Source: Sphingomonadaceae bacterium (GTDB lineage Bacteria; Pseudomonadota; Alphaproteobacteria; Sphingomonadales; Sphingomonadaceae). From it: DNA of 64,000 nucleotides. Below are positions 35,476-44,200 of this stretch, one piece after another. A program made the position numbers and the translations under genes. The notes beneath the pieces were generated by a model that was not told where the DNA came from, did no database searches, and saw nothing but the letters and a program-made list of their open reading frames with translations. Location: NCBI GenBank assembly GCA_027533105.1, contig JAPZTW010000005.1, forward strand, positions 1 through 64,000, written 5' to 3'. The stretch's first letter is position 1. Every line of letters starts with the position of its first letter.

Positions 35476-37548
35476 TTGGCGTTTGAATCGCGGCGAATTG
35501 CGCTATCTGTGCTGGCGAACGACTGTTTTTCGTCCGAAAGCCTGCCGCACTTGCCCCTGGTTCCCGATCCCCTTGCACCTGCCAGCGATGCCATCGCGAT
35601 CCGGCTGATCGGCCCGACCCGCATCACGTGGGGTGAGCGCGAGCTGGCGCTGCCGGCCTCGCGCAAGACCCGGGCGATCCTGGCCTATCTGCTGCTGGCC
35701 GACCGGCCGGTCAGCCGCCAGCAGCTGTGCGAGCTGTTCTTCGACGTGCCCGACGATCCGCGCGCCGCGCTGCGCTGGAGCCTGAGCAAGCTGCGCCCGG
35801 TCCTGGCCGCGGACGGAACCGACCGGGTCGTGACCCTGCGCGATCAGGTCGCGATCGACCGCACGGGGCTGTGGGTCGATGCCTGGCAATTGCGCGACCT
35901 CGCCGCTGGCGACCTCGCCGCTTGCGCGGAAGCTTCGCTCGCGGGCCTGCTCGACTGGTCAAGCGAGCCCTTGCTGGCCGATGGCGACCTGCCCAACCGG
36001 CCCGACTTTGCCGCCTGGCTGGTGGCCGAGCGCCACAATGCCCAGCGCGCGCTGGCCCGCTTGCTGACCGAACTGGCCGACCGGCGCGCCTGCGATCCCG
36101 CCCGCCAGCTCGATCCGCTCCAGCGGCTGACCGCGCTCGATCCGCTCGATAGCGAGGCTTACCAGCGCCTGATCGCCACGCTGGTGCAATTGGGGCGGCG
36201 GACCGATGCCGAGGCGCTGGCCGGGCAGGCCGAACGTGCGCTGGCCCAGAACGGCATCGAACCGGGCGATGCCCTGCGCCAGCCGCTGCGCCGCGCCGCC
36301 GCGCCCACGGTTGCGCCTAGCCCCCCGGCAGCCCCTGCGACCATGCCAGCCGAGCGCGAGGCCGACCTACCGGTGGTGGCGGTCATGCCGGTCGTCGACC
36401 TCAGCATGGAAGCCCTGCCGGCCTATGTCACCGACGGGTTCTTCGAAGGGCTGGTCCACGCCCTGTCGCGGTTCAAGTCGATCGTGACCATCGCCGGTGC
36501 TTCCACCAGCCGGCTACGCGGGGTGCTGGACGATCCGATCGAGATGGCGCGGCAACTGGGGGCCGACATCCTGATCGGCGGCAGCCTGATCGCCACGCGC
36601 GACGGCGTGCTGCGCTTTCGCTGGCGCGCGATCGAAGGGCCGACCGCGCGGATCATCGCCGCCGGCGATCTGGCTGGTCGCACCGACGATACCTGGGATC
36701 TTCAGGAAACCGCAGCGCGGCTCGTGGCGGTGGAAGTGGAACCGCGCGCCCAGAGCGAGGCCCGCCGCGCGCGCGAAGTGCGGCCCACCGCTTCGGCCCG
36801 GGCCTATGACCACTACCTGCGCGGGCTGCACGCCGGCTTCAGCCTTGATGGCCGCGACTATGCCCAGGCCCTAGCGGAGTTCGAGCAGGCCATCGCGCTC
36901 GACCCGCATTTTCATCCGGCCCTGGCCATGGCGCCCTGGGCCGCCAGCTATGGCAACCGGATCACCAGCAAGGCCGATGTCGAGCGGTTTGCGCAGATGA
37001 GCCGCACCGCGCTGCGCCATGGCCGGGACGATGCCCGCACCCTCGCCACCGCCGGCGCGGCCTTGTATTACATGGCCAAGGACTTCGCCGGCGCCTGGCA
37101 GGCGATCCGGCGCGCGATCGAGTTGAACCCCAACGAGTACACCGCATGGTCGAGCGGCGGCTGGATGCACGCGATGAATGGCGAGGCCGACGAGGCGCAC
37201 CGGATGTTCGACCGGTCGCAGCGGCTCAATCCACTGGCCAACAATTCCAACGGGCTGACGTCTGGCCGGGCCCTCGCCGATTTCATGGCTGGTCGCATCG
37301 AAGGTGCCGAGGCCCACGTCCGCGCCGCGCTGGAAAACCATGAAGGCCATCCCTCGGCCCTGATGACCGGGATCGCCACGGCAGCGATCCTGGGGCTGGA
37401 TAAGGATCTGGCCCAGCGGCGCGCGGCGTTCCTGGCGATCTATCCGGAAGGGCTGGCCAATGTCAGTATCCGCAACCTGCCCTGCGAGAAGGCCGAATGC
37501 CGTGATCGCTATTTCAACGCAGTCCGCGCGGGCGGCGTGCCGGGCTAG
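35476..37548 (+). CDS. BTAD-type regulator with TolB-like and TPR domains
   Basis: About 690 residues. Residues 40-135 resemble the winged-helix of SARP-type regulators (IRLIGPTRITWGERELALP ... ALRWSLSKLRPVL), residues 135-275 a bacterial transcriptional activator domain of helical repeats, 300-430 a TolB-like segment (VVAVMPVVDLSMEALPAYVT, ADILIGGSLIATRDG) and 440-650 TPR-like repeats (YAQALAEFEQAIALDPHFHPAL). The start is uncertain: TTG 35476 and GTG 35509 are both in frame, and a promoter must also fit here. It diverges from the outer-membrane cluster. Ligand and targets are unknown. Confidence 0.78.
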   Translation: MAFESRRIALSVLANDCFSSESLPHLPLVPDPLAPASDAIAIRLIGPTRITWGERELALPASRKTRAILAYLLLADRPVSRQQLCELFFDVPDDPRAALRWSLSKLRPVLAADGTDRVVTLRDQVAIDRTGLWVDAWQLRDLAAGDLAACAEASLAGLLDWSSEPLLADGDLPNRPDFAAWLVAERHNAQRALARLLTELADRRACDPARQLDPLQRLTALDPLDSEAYQRLIATLVQLGRRTDAEALAGQAERALAQNGIEPGDALRQPLRRAAAPTVAPSPPAAPATMPAEREADLPVVAVMPVVDLSMEALPAYVTDGFFEGLVHALSRFKSIVTIAGASTSRLRGVLDDPIEMARQLGADILIGGSLIATRDGVLRFRWRAIEGPTARIIAAGDLAGRTDDTWDLQETAARLVAVEVEPRAQSEARRAREVRPTASARAYDHYLRGLHAGFSLDGRDYAQALAEFEQAIALDPHFHPALAMAPWAASYGNRITSKADVERFAQMSRTALRHGRDDARTLATAGAALYYMAKDFAGAWQAIRRAIELNPNEYTAWSSGGWMHAMNGEADEAHRMFDRSQRLNPLANNSNGLTSGRALADFMAGRIEGAEAHVRAALENHEGHPSALMTGIATAAILGLDKDLAQRRAAFLAIYPEGLANVSIRNLPCEKAECRDRYFNAVRAGGVPG

Positions 37549-38030
37549 AGCGCGACGAACTTCCCCGCCGCGCGGTCCTTCTTCACCTTGAGCGCGTCGA
37601 ACACCTGCCCGCTCATCGCGATGTAGACCCCCGGCGGCGCGACCTGCACCGTGGCGATCGCCATGCCCAGGTTGAAGTTGGCATCGGTTTCGGCAAACCG
37701 CGCCGGGCTGAGCGCGCCGGTCAGGCAGATAGTCTTGCCGGGAACTTCGGCGGCGAGCACCTTTGCTGTTTCCGTCATCGTATCGGTGCCGTGCGTCACG
37801 ACGATCCGGGATTCCGGTGCCTCGCGCGCGGCACTGGCGATCAGCGCGCGGTCCGCCTCGGTCAATTCCAGGCTGTCCTTGCGCATCAGTTCGACCACCC
37901 GCAGCGGCAAGGCCACACGGGCTTCGCGGAGCAGGTCCGGGATGCCGCTGTCGACGATCTGGTATTCGCTCAGCGCGTCGAAATAGGCCTTGTCGATCGT
38001 GCCGCCGGTGGTGAGGACGAGGATGCTCAT
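37545..38030 (-). CDS. Single-domain asparaginase-like protein
   Basis: A 161-residue protein that contains only the N-terminal asparaginase domain. It has both catalytic Thr motifs, ILVLTTGGTIDKAYF at the start and RIVVTHGTDTMTETA in the middle, and ends soon after the ALSPARFAETDANFNLG segment. Classical L-asparaginases have about 330 residues and build the active site across two domains and subunits, so this half-length form either works as a different oligomer or is not an asparaginase. Short members occur in other proteobacteria, I believe. It overlaps the stop of the convergent BTAD gene. Confidence 0.8.
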   Translation of the reverse strand: MSILVLTTGGTIDKAYFDALSEYQIVDSGIPDLLREARVALPLRVVELMRKDSLELTEADRALIASAAREAPESRIVVTHGTDTMTETAKVLAAEVPGKTICLTGALSPARFAETDANFNLGMAIATVQVAPPGVYIAMSGQVFDALKVKKDRAAGKFVAL

Positions 38031-38049
38031 CCCCGTCCCTTAGCCCGGC

Positions 38050-39015
38050 TCAGGGGCGGAAGGCCACCCCGGTCAGCTCTTCCGAGCGGGTCCAGAGCGC
38101 TTCGGCCAGTGCTTCGTCGCGGACATGGGGGTGAACGCCGAGATAGGGCGGGCTGCCCGCCACCCAGGGCGCGGCGATGTTGCAATCGGCGCAATAGACC
38201 CCGCCGAGCCCGTCGAGCAGCGGGGAAGTCGCGCACCAGGTGCTGGTCGCTGCCCCCTGTTCGGTGGTCTTGAACAGCGGATTGAGGTTCCCGTCCTGGT
38301 CATACCAGCCAAGCGCGATCTGTTCCTCCATCGTCAGGTGGCGCTGCAGGGGCGTGCGGATCCCGCCGGGATCGACCGCAAAGGCCCGCACCCCGTGAGC
38401 CGCGCCCAGCCGGTCGAGCCATAGCGCGAACAGCGCATTGGCGGACTTGGCCTGACCATAGGCGGTCCACTTGTCATAAGGGCGGCGATCGAAATGCAGG
38501 TCGGCCAGATCAGGCCCGCCCCGGGCGTGACCGGACGAGGAGAGCGCCACGACCCGCGCGCCCCGGGCCGCCGCCAGCAGGGGCCAGGGCCGCGCAATCA
38601 GCTGGAAATGGCCCAGGTGATTGGTGGCGAACTGGCTTTCATAGCCGCGCGGATCGCGGGCCAGCGGACAGGCCATGATCGCGGCGTTGTTGATCACGAT
38701 ATGAAGCCGGTCCGTGCGCGCCGCCACTTCCGCCGCGCAGGCATCGATCGAGACCGGATCGGACAGATCCAGCGGAACAATTTCCACTGCCCCCACCACA
38801 TCGGCCAGGTCTTCCCCCGCCTTGTCCGGCCGCCGCGCGCCCACCAGCACCCGGGCGCCGGCAGCGGCCAGCGCGCGGACGGTTTCGGTGCCAAGCCCGG
38901 AATAGCCCCCCGTGACCAGCGCGACCCGGCCGGAAAGGTCGATCCCCGCAACCACCTCCAGTGCGCTCGAGCGATAGCCGAAAGGGGATTCGATCGGGGT
39001 CTGCGGGGTGGTCAT
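38050..39015 (-). CDS. SDR oxidoreductase (retinol-dehydrogenase-like)
   Basis: A 321-residue short-chain dehydrogenase with TGGYSGLGTE (TGxxxGxG), NNAAIM, the Ser in VVALSSSGHA and YGQAKSANALF (YxxxK). The length and the C-terminal extension (CADCNIAAPWVAGSP) resemble the retinol dehydrogenase / WW-oxidoreductase-like branch. ATG 39015 (MTTPQTPIESPFGYRS) has GGAG 7 bp upstream. It is likely NADP-dependent on a lipophilic alcohol or ketone. It is transcribed in the same direction as the asparaginase-like gene, 19 bp away. Confidence 0.88.
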   Translation of the reverse strand: MTTPQTPIESPFGYRSSALEVVAGIDLSGRVALVTGGYSGLGTETVRALAAAGARVLVGARRPDKAGEDLADVVGAVEIVPLDLSDPVSIDACAAEVAARTDRLHIVINNAAIMACPLARDPRGYESQFATNHLGHFQLIARPWPLLAAARGARVVALSSSGHARGGPDLADLHFDRRPYDKWTAYGQAKSANALFALWLDRLGAAHGVRAFAVDPGGIRTPLQRHLTMEEQIALGWYDQDGNLNPLFKTTEQGAATSTWCATSPLLDGLGGVYCADCNIAAPWVAGSPPYLGVHPHVRDEALAEALWTRSEELTGVAFRP

Positions 39016-39111
39016 ACGAATGCTCCATTGCACAAGCACCTGTAAGGGTTAGGCTTTGCCGCAACCATTGCAAGCGCGATTGGCAAGGATCAGCAAGGAG
39101 CGGCAAGGCCC

Positions 39112-39597
39112 ATGCAACGGATCGAACGGACCATCACCGGCGGCTGCCAGTGCGGCGCAGTGCGCTATCGCGCCGAGGCGGTGCTCGACAATGCCCACTT
39201 GTGCCATTGCCGGATGTGCCAGAAGGCAGTCGGCGGGCTGTTTGCCGCGCTGGTCTCCGCCCCGCGCGATGCCTTCGCCTGGACGCGGGGGCAGCCGGCT
39301 CGCTGGCGGTCATCGGCAAAGGTCGACCGGGGGTTTTGCGCCGCCTGCGGCACGCCGCTGTTCTATGAGGACGTGACCGGCGATCACATCTCGGTCACGC
39401 TGGGTTCGCTGGACGATCCGGCCGCCTTCCGGCCAGTCAGCCACGATGGCATCGAAGGCCGGATGCCGTGGTTCTTTGACCTGGCCGATGTTCCCGATCA
39501 TGGCGAGACCGAGCAGCCGAGCCAGGTCGATTGGGCGGCAGCGATCAAGGCCAGCAATCGCCAGCACCCCGATCGCGATACGGCGGGATGGCCCTGA
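39112..39597 (+). CDS. GFA-family (glutathione-dependent formaldehyde-activating-like) protein
   Basis: A 161-residue zinc protein. The Cys ligands lie in GGCQCGAVRY (CxC), AHLCHCRMCQKAVGG (CxCxxC) and GFCAACGTPLFY (CxxC), the complete pattern of the GFA/CENP-V fold with two zinc sites. The family name derives from a proposed glutathione-formaldehyde reaction, but most members have no proven activity. ATG 39112 is preceded by AAGGAGCGGCAAGG. It is divergent from the SDR gene and is followed by a palindromic repeat that may serve as terminator. Confidence 0.9.
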   Translation: MQRIERTITGGCQCGAVRYRAEAVLDNAHLCHCRMCQKAVGGLFAALVSAPRDAFAWTRGQPARWRSSAKVDRGFCAACGTPLFYEDVTGDHISVTLGSLDDPAAFRPVSHDGIEGRMPWFFDLADVPDHGETEQPSQVDWAAAIKASNRQHPDRDTAGWP

Positions 39598-39606
39598 CAG
39601 GCTTCG

Positions 39607-39635
39607 CGTCACCCCGGATCAGGTCCGGGGTGACG
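39607..39635. repeat. Palindromic intergenic repeat, core CCCGGATCAGGTCCGGG
   Basis: A perfect stem of 12 bp (CGTCACCCCGGA / TCCGGGGTGACG) with loop TCAGG, between the convergent stops of the GFA and TetR genes. The same core recurs at 44171-44187, so it belongs to a dispersed repeat family; here it may also end transcription. Confidence 0.8.
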
Positions 39636-39656
39636 AAAATGGGCAAAGGACGGTTG

Positions 39657-40298
39657 CTAGGCCGCCAGCGGCTCTTCCGCCTCGATCCGCTCGATCTCGG
39701 TCTTGAGTTGGCGAGCGGCCGCCGGATCAAGCGCGTGTTCGAACAGCGTCAGGTGCCGCAGCAGGATGCGGCGCACCGCGCCGGTGCCGCTGGCGGTCGC
39801 CGCGCCCAGTTCGCGCTCGTGCTCCAGCCCATAACGCAGCAGGATCGTGGCGTTGATCGCCAGGTCTTCCAGCCGCTCGCGCGGCCAGTCGAGCAGGCCG
39901 GCCTCGACCAGCGCGACCAGGTGGGCCTCGATCTGGGCGAAGCTGCGCCGGGTCCAGCCGCTGGCCCCGGCCGCAATCACTTCGGCATGATCCCCATAGG
40001 ACGACTGATCGCGATAGAGGAAGCGGAAGTCGCGGAACTCGGCCATCATCGCCCGCAGCAGCCGGGCATAATCACCCAGCGGATCGCCCTGGGGGACCAG
40101 CGCGAGCCGCGCCTCGATCGCGGTGGCGAAACGTTCGCCGATCGCATCGAGCAAGGCCCGCTTGGTCTTGAAGTGATACCACAGGTTGCCTTCGGCAATG
40201 CCCAGCCGTTCGGCCAGCAAGGCCGTGGTCACCGCGCCATAGCCGACCTCGTTGAACAGGCCTTGCGCGGTGGCCAGGATGCGATCGCGGGTTTTCAT
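39657..40298 (-). CDS. TetR-family regulator cotranscribed with P450
   Basis: A 213-residue regulator with HTH GYGAVTTALLAERLGIAEGNLWYHFKTKRALLDAI, containing the typical LWYHFxxK turn, and an all-helical C-terminal part with acidic tail. ATG 40298 shares its A with the TGA of the P450 gene (TGATG), so translation is coupled and the regulator is made from the P450 transcript. Together with the perfect palindrome 20 bp before the P450 start this suggests autoregulation of a P450-tetR operon. Confidence 0.93.
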   Translation of the reverse strand: MKTRDRILATAQGLFNEVGYGAVTTALLAERLGIAEGNLWYHFKTKRALLDAIGERFATAIEARLALVPQGDPLGDYARLLRAMMAEFRDFRFLYRDQSSYGDHAEVIAAGASGWTRRSFAQIEAHLVALVEAGLLDWPRERLEDLAINATILLRYGLEHERELGAATASGTGAVRRILLRHLTLFEHALDPAAARQLKTEIERIEAEEPLAA

Positions 40299-41539
40299 CA
40301 GTACCGCGATAGCTCGACCGTGAGCGATTTGTAACCGTGCACGAAGCAGGCCGGCACGCGGGTCGGCTCGCCAATCACGTTGGCGCGCAGGCGCCGCTTG
40401 GCCATCTCTTCCAGCAGGGTGACCAGTTGCAGTTCGGCCACGCGGGCACCGACACAGCGATGGATGCCATAACCGAACGACAGGTGCCGCCGGGCATTCT
40501 CGCGGTCCACCCGGATATGCTCGCCAGCGGTGAACACGCTTTCGTCGCGGTTGGCGGAAATGTACCACATCACCACCGCATCGCCGGCCTTGATCTTGTG
40601 TCCCTCAAGCTCGGTATCCTCGGTCGCGGTGCGGCGCATGTGCGCCAGCGGCGTCTGCCAGCGGATCAGCTCCTGCACGGCATTGGGGATCAGCCCTGGA
40701 TCGGCTTCCAGCTTGGCGCGCTCTTCGGGATACTTGTTGAGGCCATAGGCATAGGCCGACATCGAATTGCGGGTCGTGTCATTGCCGCCGACGATCAGCA
40801 GAATCAGGTTGCCGATGAATTCCTCGGGCGCCATTTCCTTCATCGCGTCGGACCGCAGCATGACCGAGATCAGGTCCTTGCCTCCGGGATTGGCCATCCG
40901 GTCCTGCCACAGCGCGGCAAAGGCCATGCCCATTTCCTGCATCTTGGCGAGGCGCAGTTCGATCGTGGCCGGGTTCTTGATCAGCTCGACATCGCCGCCG
41001 AAGTCGGACCATTCGGTCAGATGGTGGCGCTGCTCCCAGGGATAGCCGAACAGCTTGGCCAGCATGCCCGTGGTCAGCTCGATCGACACGCGCTGGACCC
41101 AGTCGAACGGCTGGCCAATCGGCAGGCTGTCCAGCACCTCGCCGGTCCGCGCGGCGCACTCAGCCTTCATCGCCGCCACTTCGGACGGGCCGAAGCTGGG
41201 GGCGACGGTACGGCGCTGGGCCGTATGCTGCGGCGGGTCCATCGCAATGAACATCGGCTCACGCATGTTGTATTGTTCGGCCAGCCTTGGATTGCCTGAA
41301 ATTGCGATCCCGCCGCGCTCCCAGCTCGACGAAAAGATCTTGGGCAGCGCCTCGACATGGACGATCGGCTTGTAGGTGCTGATCGACCAGTAGGGACCGA
41401 AACCCGAATCGCTGACATAATGGATCGGAGCCTCGGCCCGGTGGCGGCGGAACACCTCCTCAAAAGTATCCTCGGCGTAGAGTTCCGGGCGCGAGACATC
41501 GAACGGATCGGCGGCGCGATCGATTGCAGCAGTGGCCAT
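40298..41539 (-). CDS. Cytochrome P450 (bacterial class I)
   Basis: A 413-residue soluble P450. The I-helix oxygen motif is LLIVGGNDTTRNS, the K-helix ExxR is in VQELIRWQ, and the heme loop LSFGYGIHRCVGARVAELQL has Cys362 as thiolate ligand. GGNDTTRNS and the heme loop resemble the CYP153/CYP108 branch, whose members hydroxylate alkanes or terpenes; the exact family is inferred. It needs a ferredoxin and reductase, which are not encoded nearby. The TetR gene overlaps its 3' end. Confidence 0.93.
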   Translation of the reverse strand: MATAAIDRAADPFDVSRPELYAEDTFEEVFRRHRAEAPIHYVSDSGFGPYWSISTYKPIVHVEALPKIFSSSWERGGIAISGNPRLAEQYNMREPMFIAMDPPQHTAQRRTVAPSFGPSEVAAMKAECAARTGEVLDSLPIGQPFDWVQRVSIELTTGMLAKLFGYPWEQRHHLTEWSDFGGDVELIKNPATIELRLAKMQEMGMAFAALWQDRMANPGGKDLISVMLRSDAMKEMAPEEFIGNLILLIVGGNDTTRNSMSAYAYGLNKYPEERAKLEADPGLIPNAVQELIRWQTPLAHMRRTATEDTELEGHKIKAGDAVVMWYISANRDESVFTAGEHIRVDRENARRHLSFGYGIHRCVGARVAELQLVTLLEEMAKRRLRANVIGEPTRVPACFVHGYKSLTVELSRY

Positions 41540-41559
41540 AACTTTCCCCTCTCCCCATT

Positions 41560-41579
41560 TTTAGGGTGCGAACCCTAAA
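41560..41579 (+). promoter_or_regulatory. Perfect 8-bp inverted repeat TTTAGGGT-GCGA-ACCCTAAA
   Basis: The element ends 20 bp before the P450 ATG (minus strand) and 29 bp after the stop of the preceding gene, exactly where a promoter-blocking operator would lie. Arms are perfect with a 4-base spacer. The TetR encoded at the end of the same operon is the obvious candidate to bind it. Confidence 0.75.
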
Positions 41580-41608
41580 TGTCGGAGTGGGAGCTTCGAG
41601 TCAAGCCG

Positions 41609-42163
41609 CTACCAGGCGTGTCCCGCCGCCACGGCCCGTTCCTCGGCGGGGGTTGAGCGCCGCCCCAGCACGGCGTTGCGGTGGGGGAACCGGCCGAACC
41701 GCGCGATCATCCGGTAATGGCTGCCCGCAAAGCCGCGCCGGCCGGCATCGCCATTGGCGGCAAAGCGGCGCAGCGACAGGCGCTGGTCGGCAATCGCCTC
41801 GCTGTGCATCAGCGGCAGCAGCAGGAACTGGCGCTGGGCGCGGCCCAGCCGCCGGTCCCAGCCGTGCGCCAGCACGCCGCGCGTGATCGCCGCCGCCAGA
41901 GGGTCGGTTGCAAAAGCGCGCGGACTGCAGCGGAAGCTGTTGCGGGGGACCTGATCGAACAGCAGGATGGCGGCGCGCGCGGTCAGCCGATCGCGCAGGA
42001 ATTCACGCGCCGGTCGCCGGGCAAGGCGGGTCAGCAGGGGCGCGAAGCGGCGGCGCAACAGCGCATCGACCGCCTCGTCGCGCATGAACCATTGCGGCGG
42101 GCGAAGCTGGTGGAACCAGACGTGCAGCAGGTCGGCCGCCCAGCGGCGCGGGGCCAGCGCCAC
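41609..42163 (-). CDS. DUF924 family protein
   Basis: A 184-residue helical protein with the family block ILLFDQVPRNSFR, followed by AFATDPLAAAITRGVLAHGWDRRL, LPLMHSEAI and the C-terminal RFGRFPHRNAVLGRRSTPAE. DUF924 proteins are alpha-helical TPR-like and of unknown function. The start is GTG 42163, 6 bp after the stop of the secreted protein gene upstream, so both are likely one transcript. 29 bp separate its end from the P450 operator. Confidence 0.87.
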   Translation of the reverse strand: MALAPRRWAADLLHVWFHQLRPPQWFMRDEAVDALLRRRFAPLLTRLARRPAREFLRDRLTARAAILLFDQVPRNSFRCSPRAFATDPLAAAITRGVLAHGWDRRLGRAQRQFLLLPLMHSEAIADQRLSLRRFAANGDAGRRGFAGSHYRMIARFGRFPHRNAVLGRRSTPAEERAVAAGHAW

Positions 42164-42169
42164 GTCCGC

Positions 42170-42586
42170 TTACTTGTCCGCTGGCTTGACCTTGCGATAG
42201 GGCACGAAATCGCCGAGGTTGATGAACCCGGTGATGAAATAGCTGGTGCGATCGACAGTGTGGACCATGTCGAGCCGGCACAGCTGGCTGCCCGAAGGCC
42301 GGGTCACCAGGACATCGTCGGAATCGAGATCTTCGGGATTCCTGGGCCGATTGACGTACAGTGTCGAGCCCGAACGATAGACCAGCGCCACGCCATCGAG
42401 AATCTCCAGATCGCGGCTGTCGGCCAGCGAGATGCAGCTTACCGGCTTGCCCGCCTCGCGCCCTTCAAGCAGCTTTTCGAGCCGCTGCTCCGGGGTCAGT
42501 TTCGGCTTGGCTTGCAGCGCGGCACCGCCGGCGACCAGCGCTGTGGCGGCAAGGGCAATGGCAAGCTTGGGGGCGTGGGCACGCAT
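42170..42586 (-). CDS. Small exported protein, DUF6491-like
   Basis: A 138-residue protein with signal peptide (MRAHAPKLAIALAATALVAG). The mature chain shows Cys in PVSCISLADSRD and SQLCRLDMVHTVD, an YVNRP segment and a C-terminal GFINLGDFVPYRK, which resembles the DUF6491 pattern as I remember it. That assignment is tentative. ATG 42586 has GGAGA 5 bp upstream. Function unknown; probably periplasmic with one disulfide. Confidence 0.65.
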   Translation of the reverse strand: MRAHAPKLAIALAATALVAGGAALQAKPKLTPEQRLEKLLEGREAGKPVSCISLADSRDLEILDGVALVYRSGSTLYVNRPRNPEDLDSDDVLVTRPSGSQLCRLDMVHTVDRTSYFITGFINLGDFVPYRKVKPADK

Positions 42587-42661
42587 GGGAATCTCCGTTC
42601 TGAACGCGGGCGGAAGCTTAGCACAAAATCCTGAACCGCGCCTGACAGACCGGGCCGCCGC

Positions 42662-44095
42662 CTAGGCCGTGCCGCCCACGGTCAGGCCATCGATCAGCAG
42701 GGTCGGCTGGCCCACCCCGGCCGGAACCGACTGGCCGCCCTTGCCGCAAACGCCAACGCCCTCGTCCAGCGCCAGGTCGTTGCCAATGCCGGACACCTTG
42801 GTCAGCACGGTCGGCCCGTCGCCGATCAGCGTCGCGCCCTTGATCGGTGCGCCCAGCTTGCCGTTCTCGATCAGATAGGCCTCGGTGCAGGAGAACACGA
42901 ACTTGCCCGAGACGATATCGACCTGCCCGCCGCCAAAGCTCTTGGCGAAGATGCCCTGCTTGACCCGGCTCAGCAGCTCGGCCGGATCATCGTTCCCGCC
43001 GCGCATGAAGGTGTTGGTCATCCGCGGCATCGGCGCATGGGCATAGCTCTCGCGCCGTCCGTTGCCGGTGGGGGCCACGCCCATCAGCCGGGCGTTGAGC
43101 CGGTCCTGCATATAGCCCTTGAGGATCCCGTCCTCAATCAGCACGGTCTCGCTGGTGGGGGTGCCTTCATCATCGATCGAGAGCGAACCGCGCCGGCCCT
43201 GGCCGTTCACGCCCAGCATGGTCCCATCATCGACCACGGTCACACCGGGGGCCGCCACGCGCTGGCCGATCCGGCCGGAAAAGGCGCTGGTGCCCTTGCG
43301 GTTGAAATCACCCTCAAGGCCATGGCCGACCGCCTCGTGCAGCAGCACCCCGGGCCAGCCGGGGCCGAGCAGCACGGTCATCTCGCCCGCCGGGGCGGCG
43401 ACGCTTTCGAGGTTGGTCAGCGCCTGGGCCAGCGCCGAATCGATCGCGCGGTTCCAGGTTTCGGGCGCGAAGAGGTCATCATACAGGCGCCGCCCGCCGA
43501 TCCCGAAGCTGCCGGTTTCGCGTCGCCCGTTGCTTTCGGCGACGATCCCGACATTGAGCCGCACCAGCGGGCGCACGTCGGTGGCAACAAAGCCATCGGG
43601 GCGGACGATTTCCACCACCGACCACGAAGCCGCCAGGCTGGCGGACACCTGCACCACGCGCGGATCGCGGGCGCGGGCGGCAGCGTCGATCGTTTCGAGC
43701 AGCTTCACCTTCTCGGCGAAGGGGATCAGATCAAGCGGCGAGGCATCGGTATAGAGCCGGACATTGCTGGCGCGCGGCGGGGCGGCGATCGGCCCGGCGG
43801 CGGGATCGAGCAGTTCCAGCGTCTGGGCAGCGCGGCGGATGGCTGCCTCGCTGATCTCGTTGGCATGGGCAAAGCCGGTCATCTCGCCCGAAACGCCGCG
43901 CAGGCCGAACCCGGCATCGCGCGAATAGTCGGCAGTCTTGAGCCGGCCATCGTCGAACCCGAACATCTCGCTGGCAGTGAATTGCAGGTACAGCTCGCCA
44001 TCGTCGCAGCGGCTGAGCGCCTGGCGGGTCAGCTCCGCGGCGCGGGCGGGATCGAGCTGGCGATAAAGGAGCGAGCGGGGATCGGCAGTGGTCAT
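42662..44095 (-). CDS. tldD: Metalloprotease TldD
   Basis: A 477-residue catalytic subunit of the TldD/TldE peptidase. The zinc motif HEAVGHGLEGD (HExxxH) lies near residue 260, followed by NRKGTSAFSGRIGQ and the C-terminal FGGGQVDIVSGKFVFSCTEAYLIENGKLG that closes the tunnel. The partner PmbA/TldE is at 10516-11862. In E. coli the pair degrades unfolded peptides and matures microcin B17; no peptide-modification gene is visible here, so a general proteolytic role is likelier. Confidence 0.96.
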   Translation of the reverse strand: MTTADPRSLLYRQLDPARAAELTRQALSRCDDGELYLQFTASEMFGFDDGRLKTADYSRDAGFGLRGVSGEMTGFAHANEISEAAIRRAAQTLELLDPAAGPIAAPPRASNVRLYTDASPLDLIPFAEKVKLLETIDAAARARDPRVVQVSASLAASWSVVEIVRPDGFVATDVRPLVRLNVGIVAESNGRRETGSFGIGGRRLYDDLFAPETWNRAIDSALAQALTNLESVAAPAGEMTVLLGPGWPGVLLHEAVGHGLEGDFNRKGTSAFSGRIGQRVAAPGVTVVDDGTMLGVNGQGRRGSLSIDDEGTPTSETVLIEDGILKGYMQDRLNARLMGVAPTGNGRRESYAHAPMPRMTNTFMRGGNDDPAELLSRVKQGIFAKSFGGGQVDIVSGKFVFSCTEAYLIENGKLGAPIKGATLIGDGPTVLTKVSGIGNDLALDEGVGVCGKGGQSVPAGVGQPTLLIDGLTVGGTA

Positions 44096-44118
44096 GGTGC
44101 CGATATAGGAACCGCGTC

Positions 44119-44188
44119 ATCCCGGCGAAAGCCGGGATCGCTGGCGGGGGCAAATTTTGTGACCGCCGGTCCCGGATCAGGTCCGGGT
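44119..44188. repeat. Pair of intergenic palindromes
   Basis: ATCCCGGC-GAAA-GCCGGGAT (44119-44138) and CCCGGA-TCAGG-TCCGGG (44171-44187) lie between tldD and the zinc-finger gene. The second shares its 17-bp core with the repeat at 39612-39630 region. Both words recur in many alphaproteobacterial genomes as short dispersed palindromes, to my knowledge. Confidence 0.75.
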
Positions 44189-44200
44189 CGACGAATGGGC

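Noticed and set aside
42662..44095. TldD/PmbA as maturation protease of a ribosomal peptide cluster
   Set aside because: The two genes are 31 kb apart and no precursor peptide or modification enzyme was found near either.
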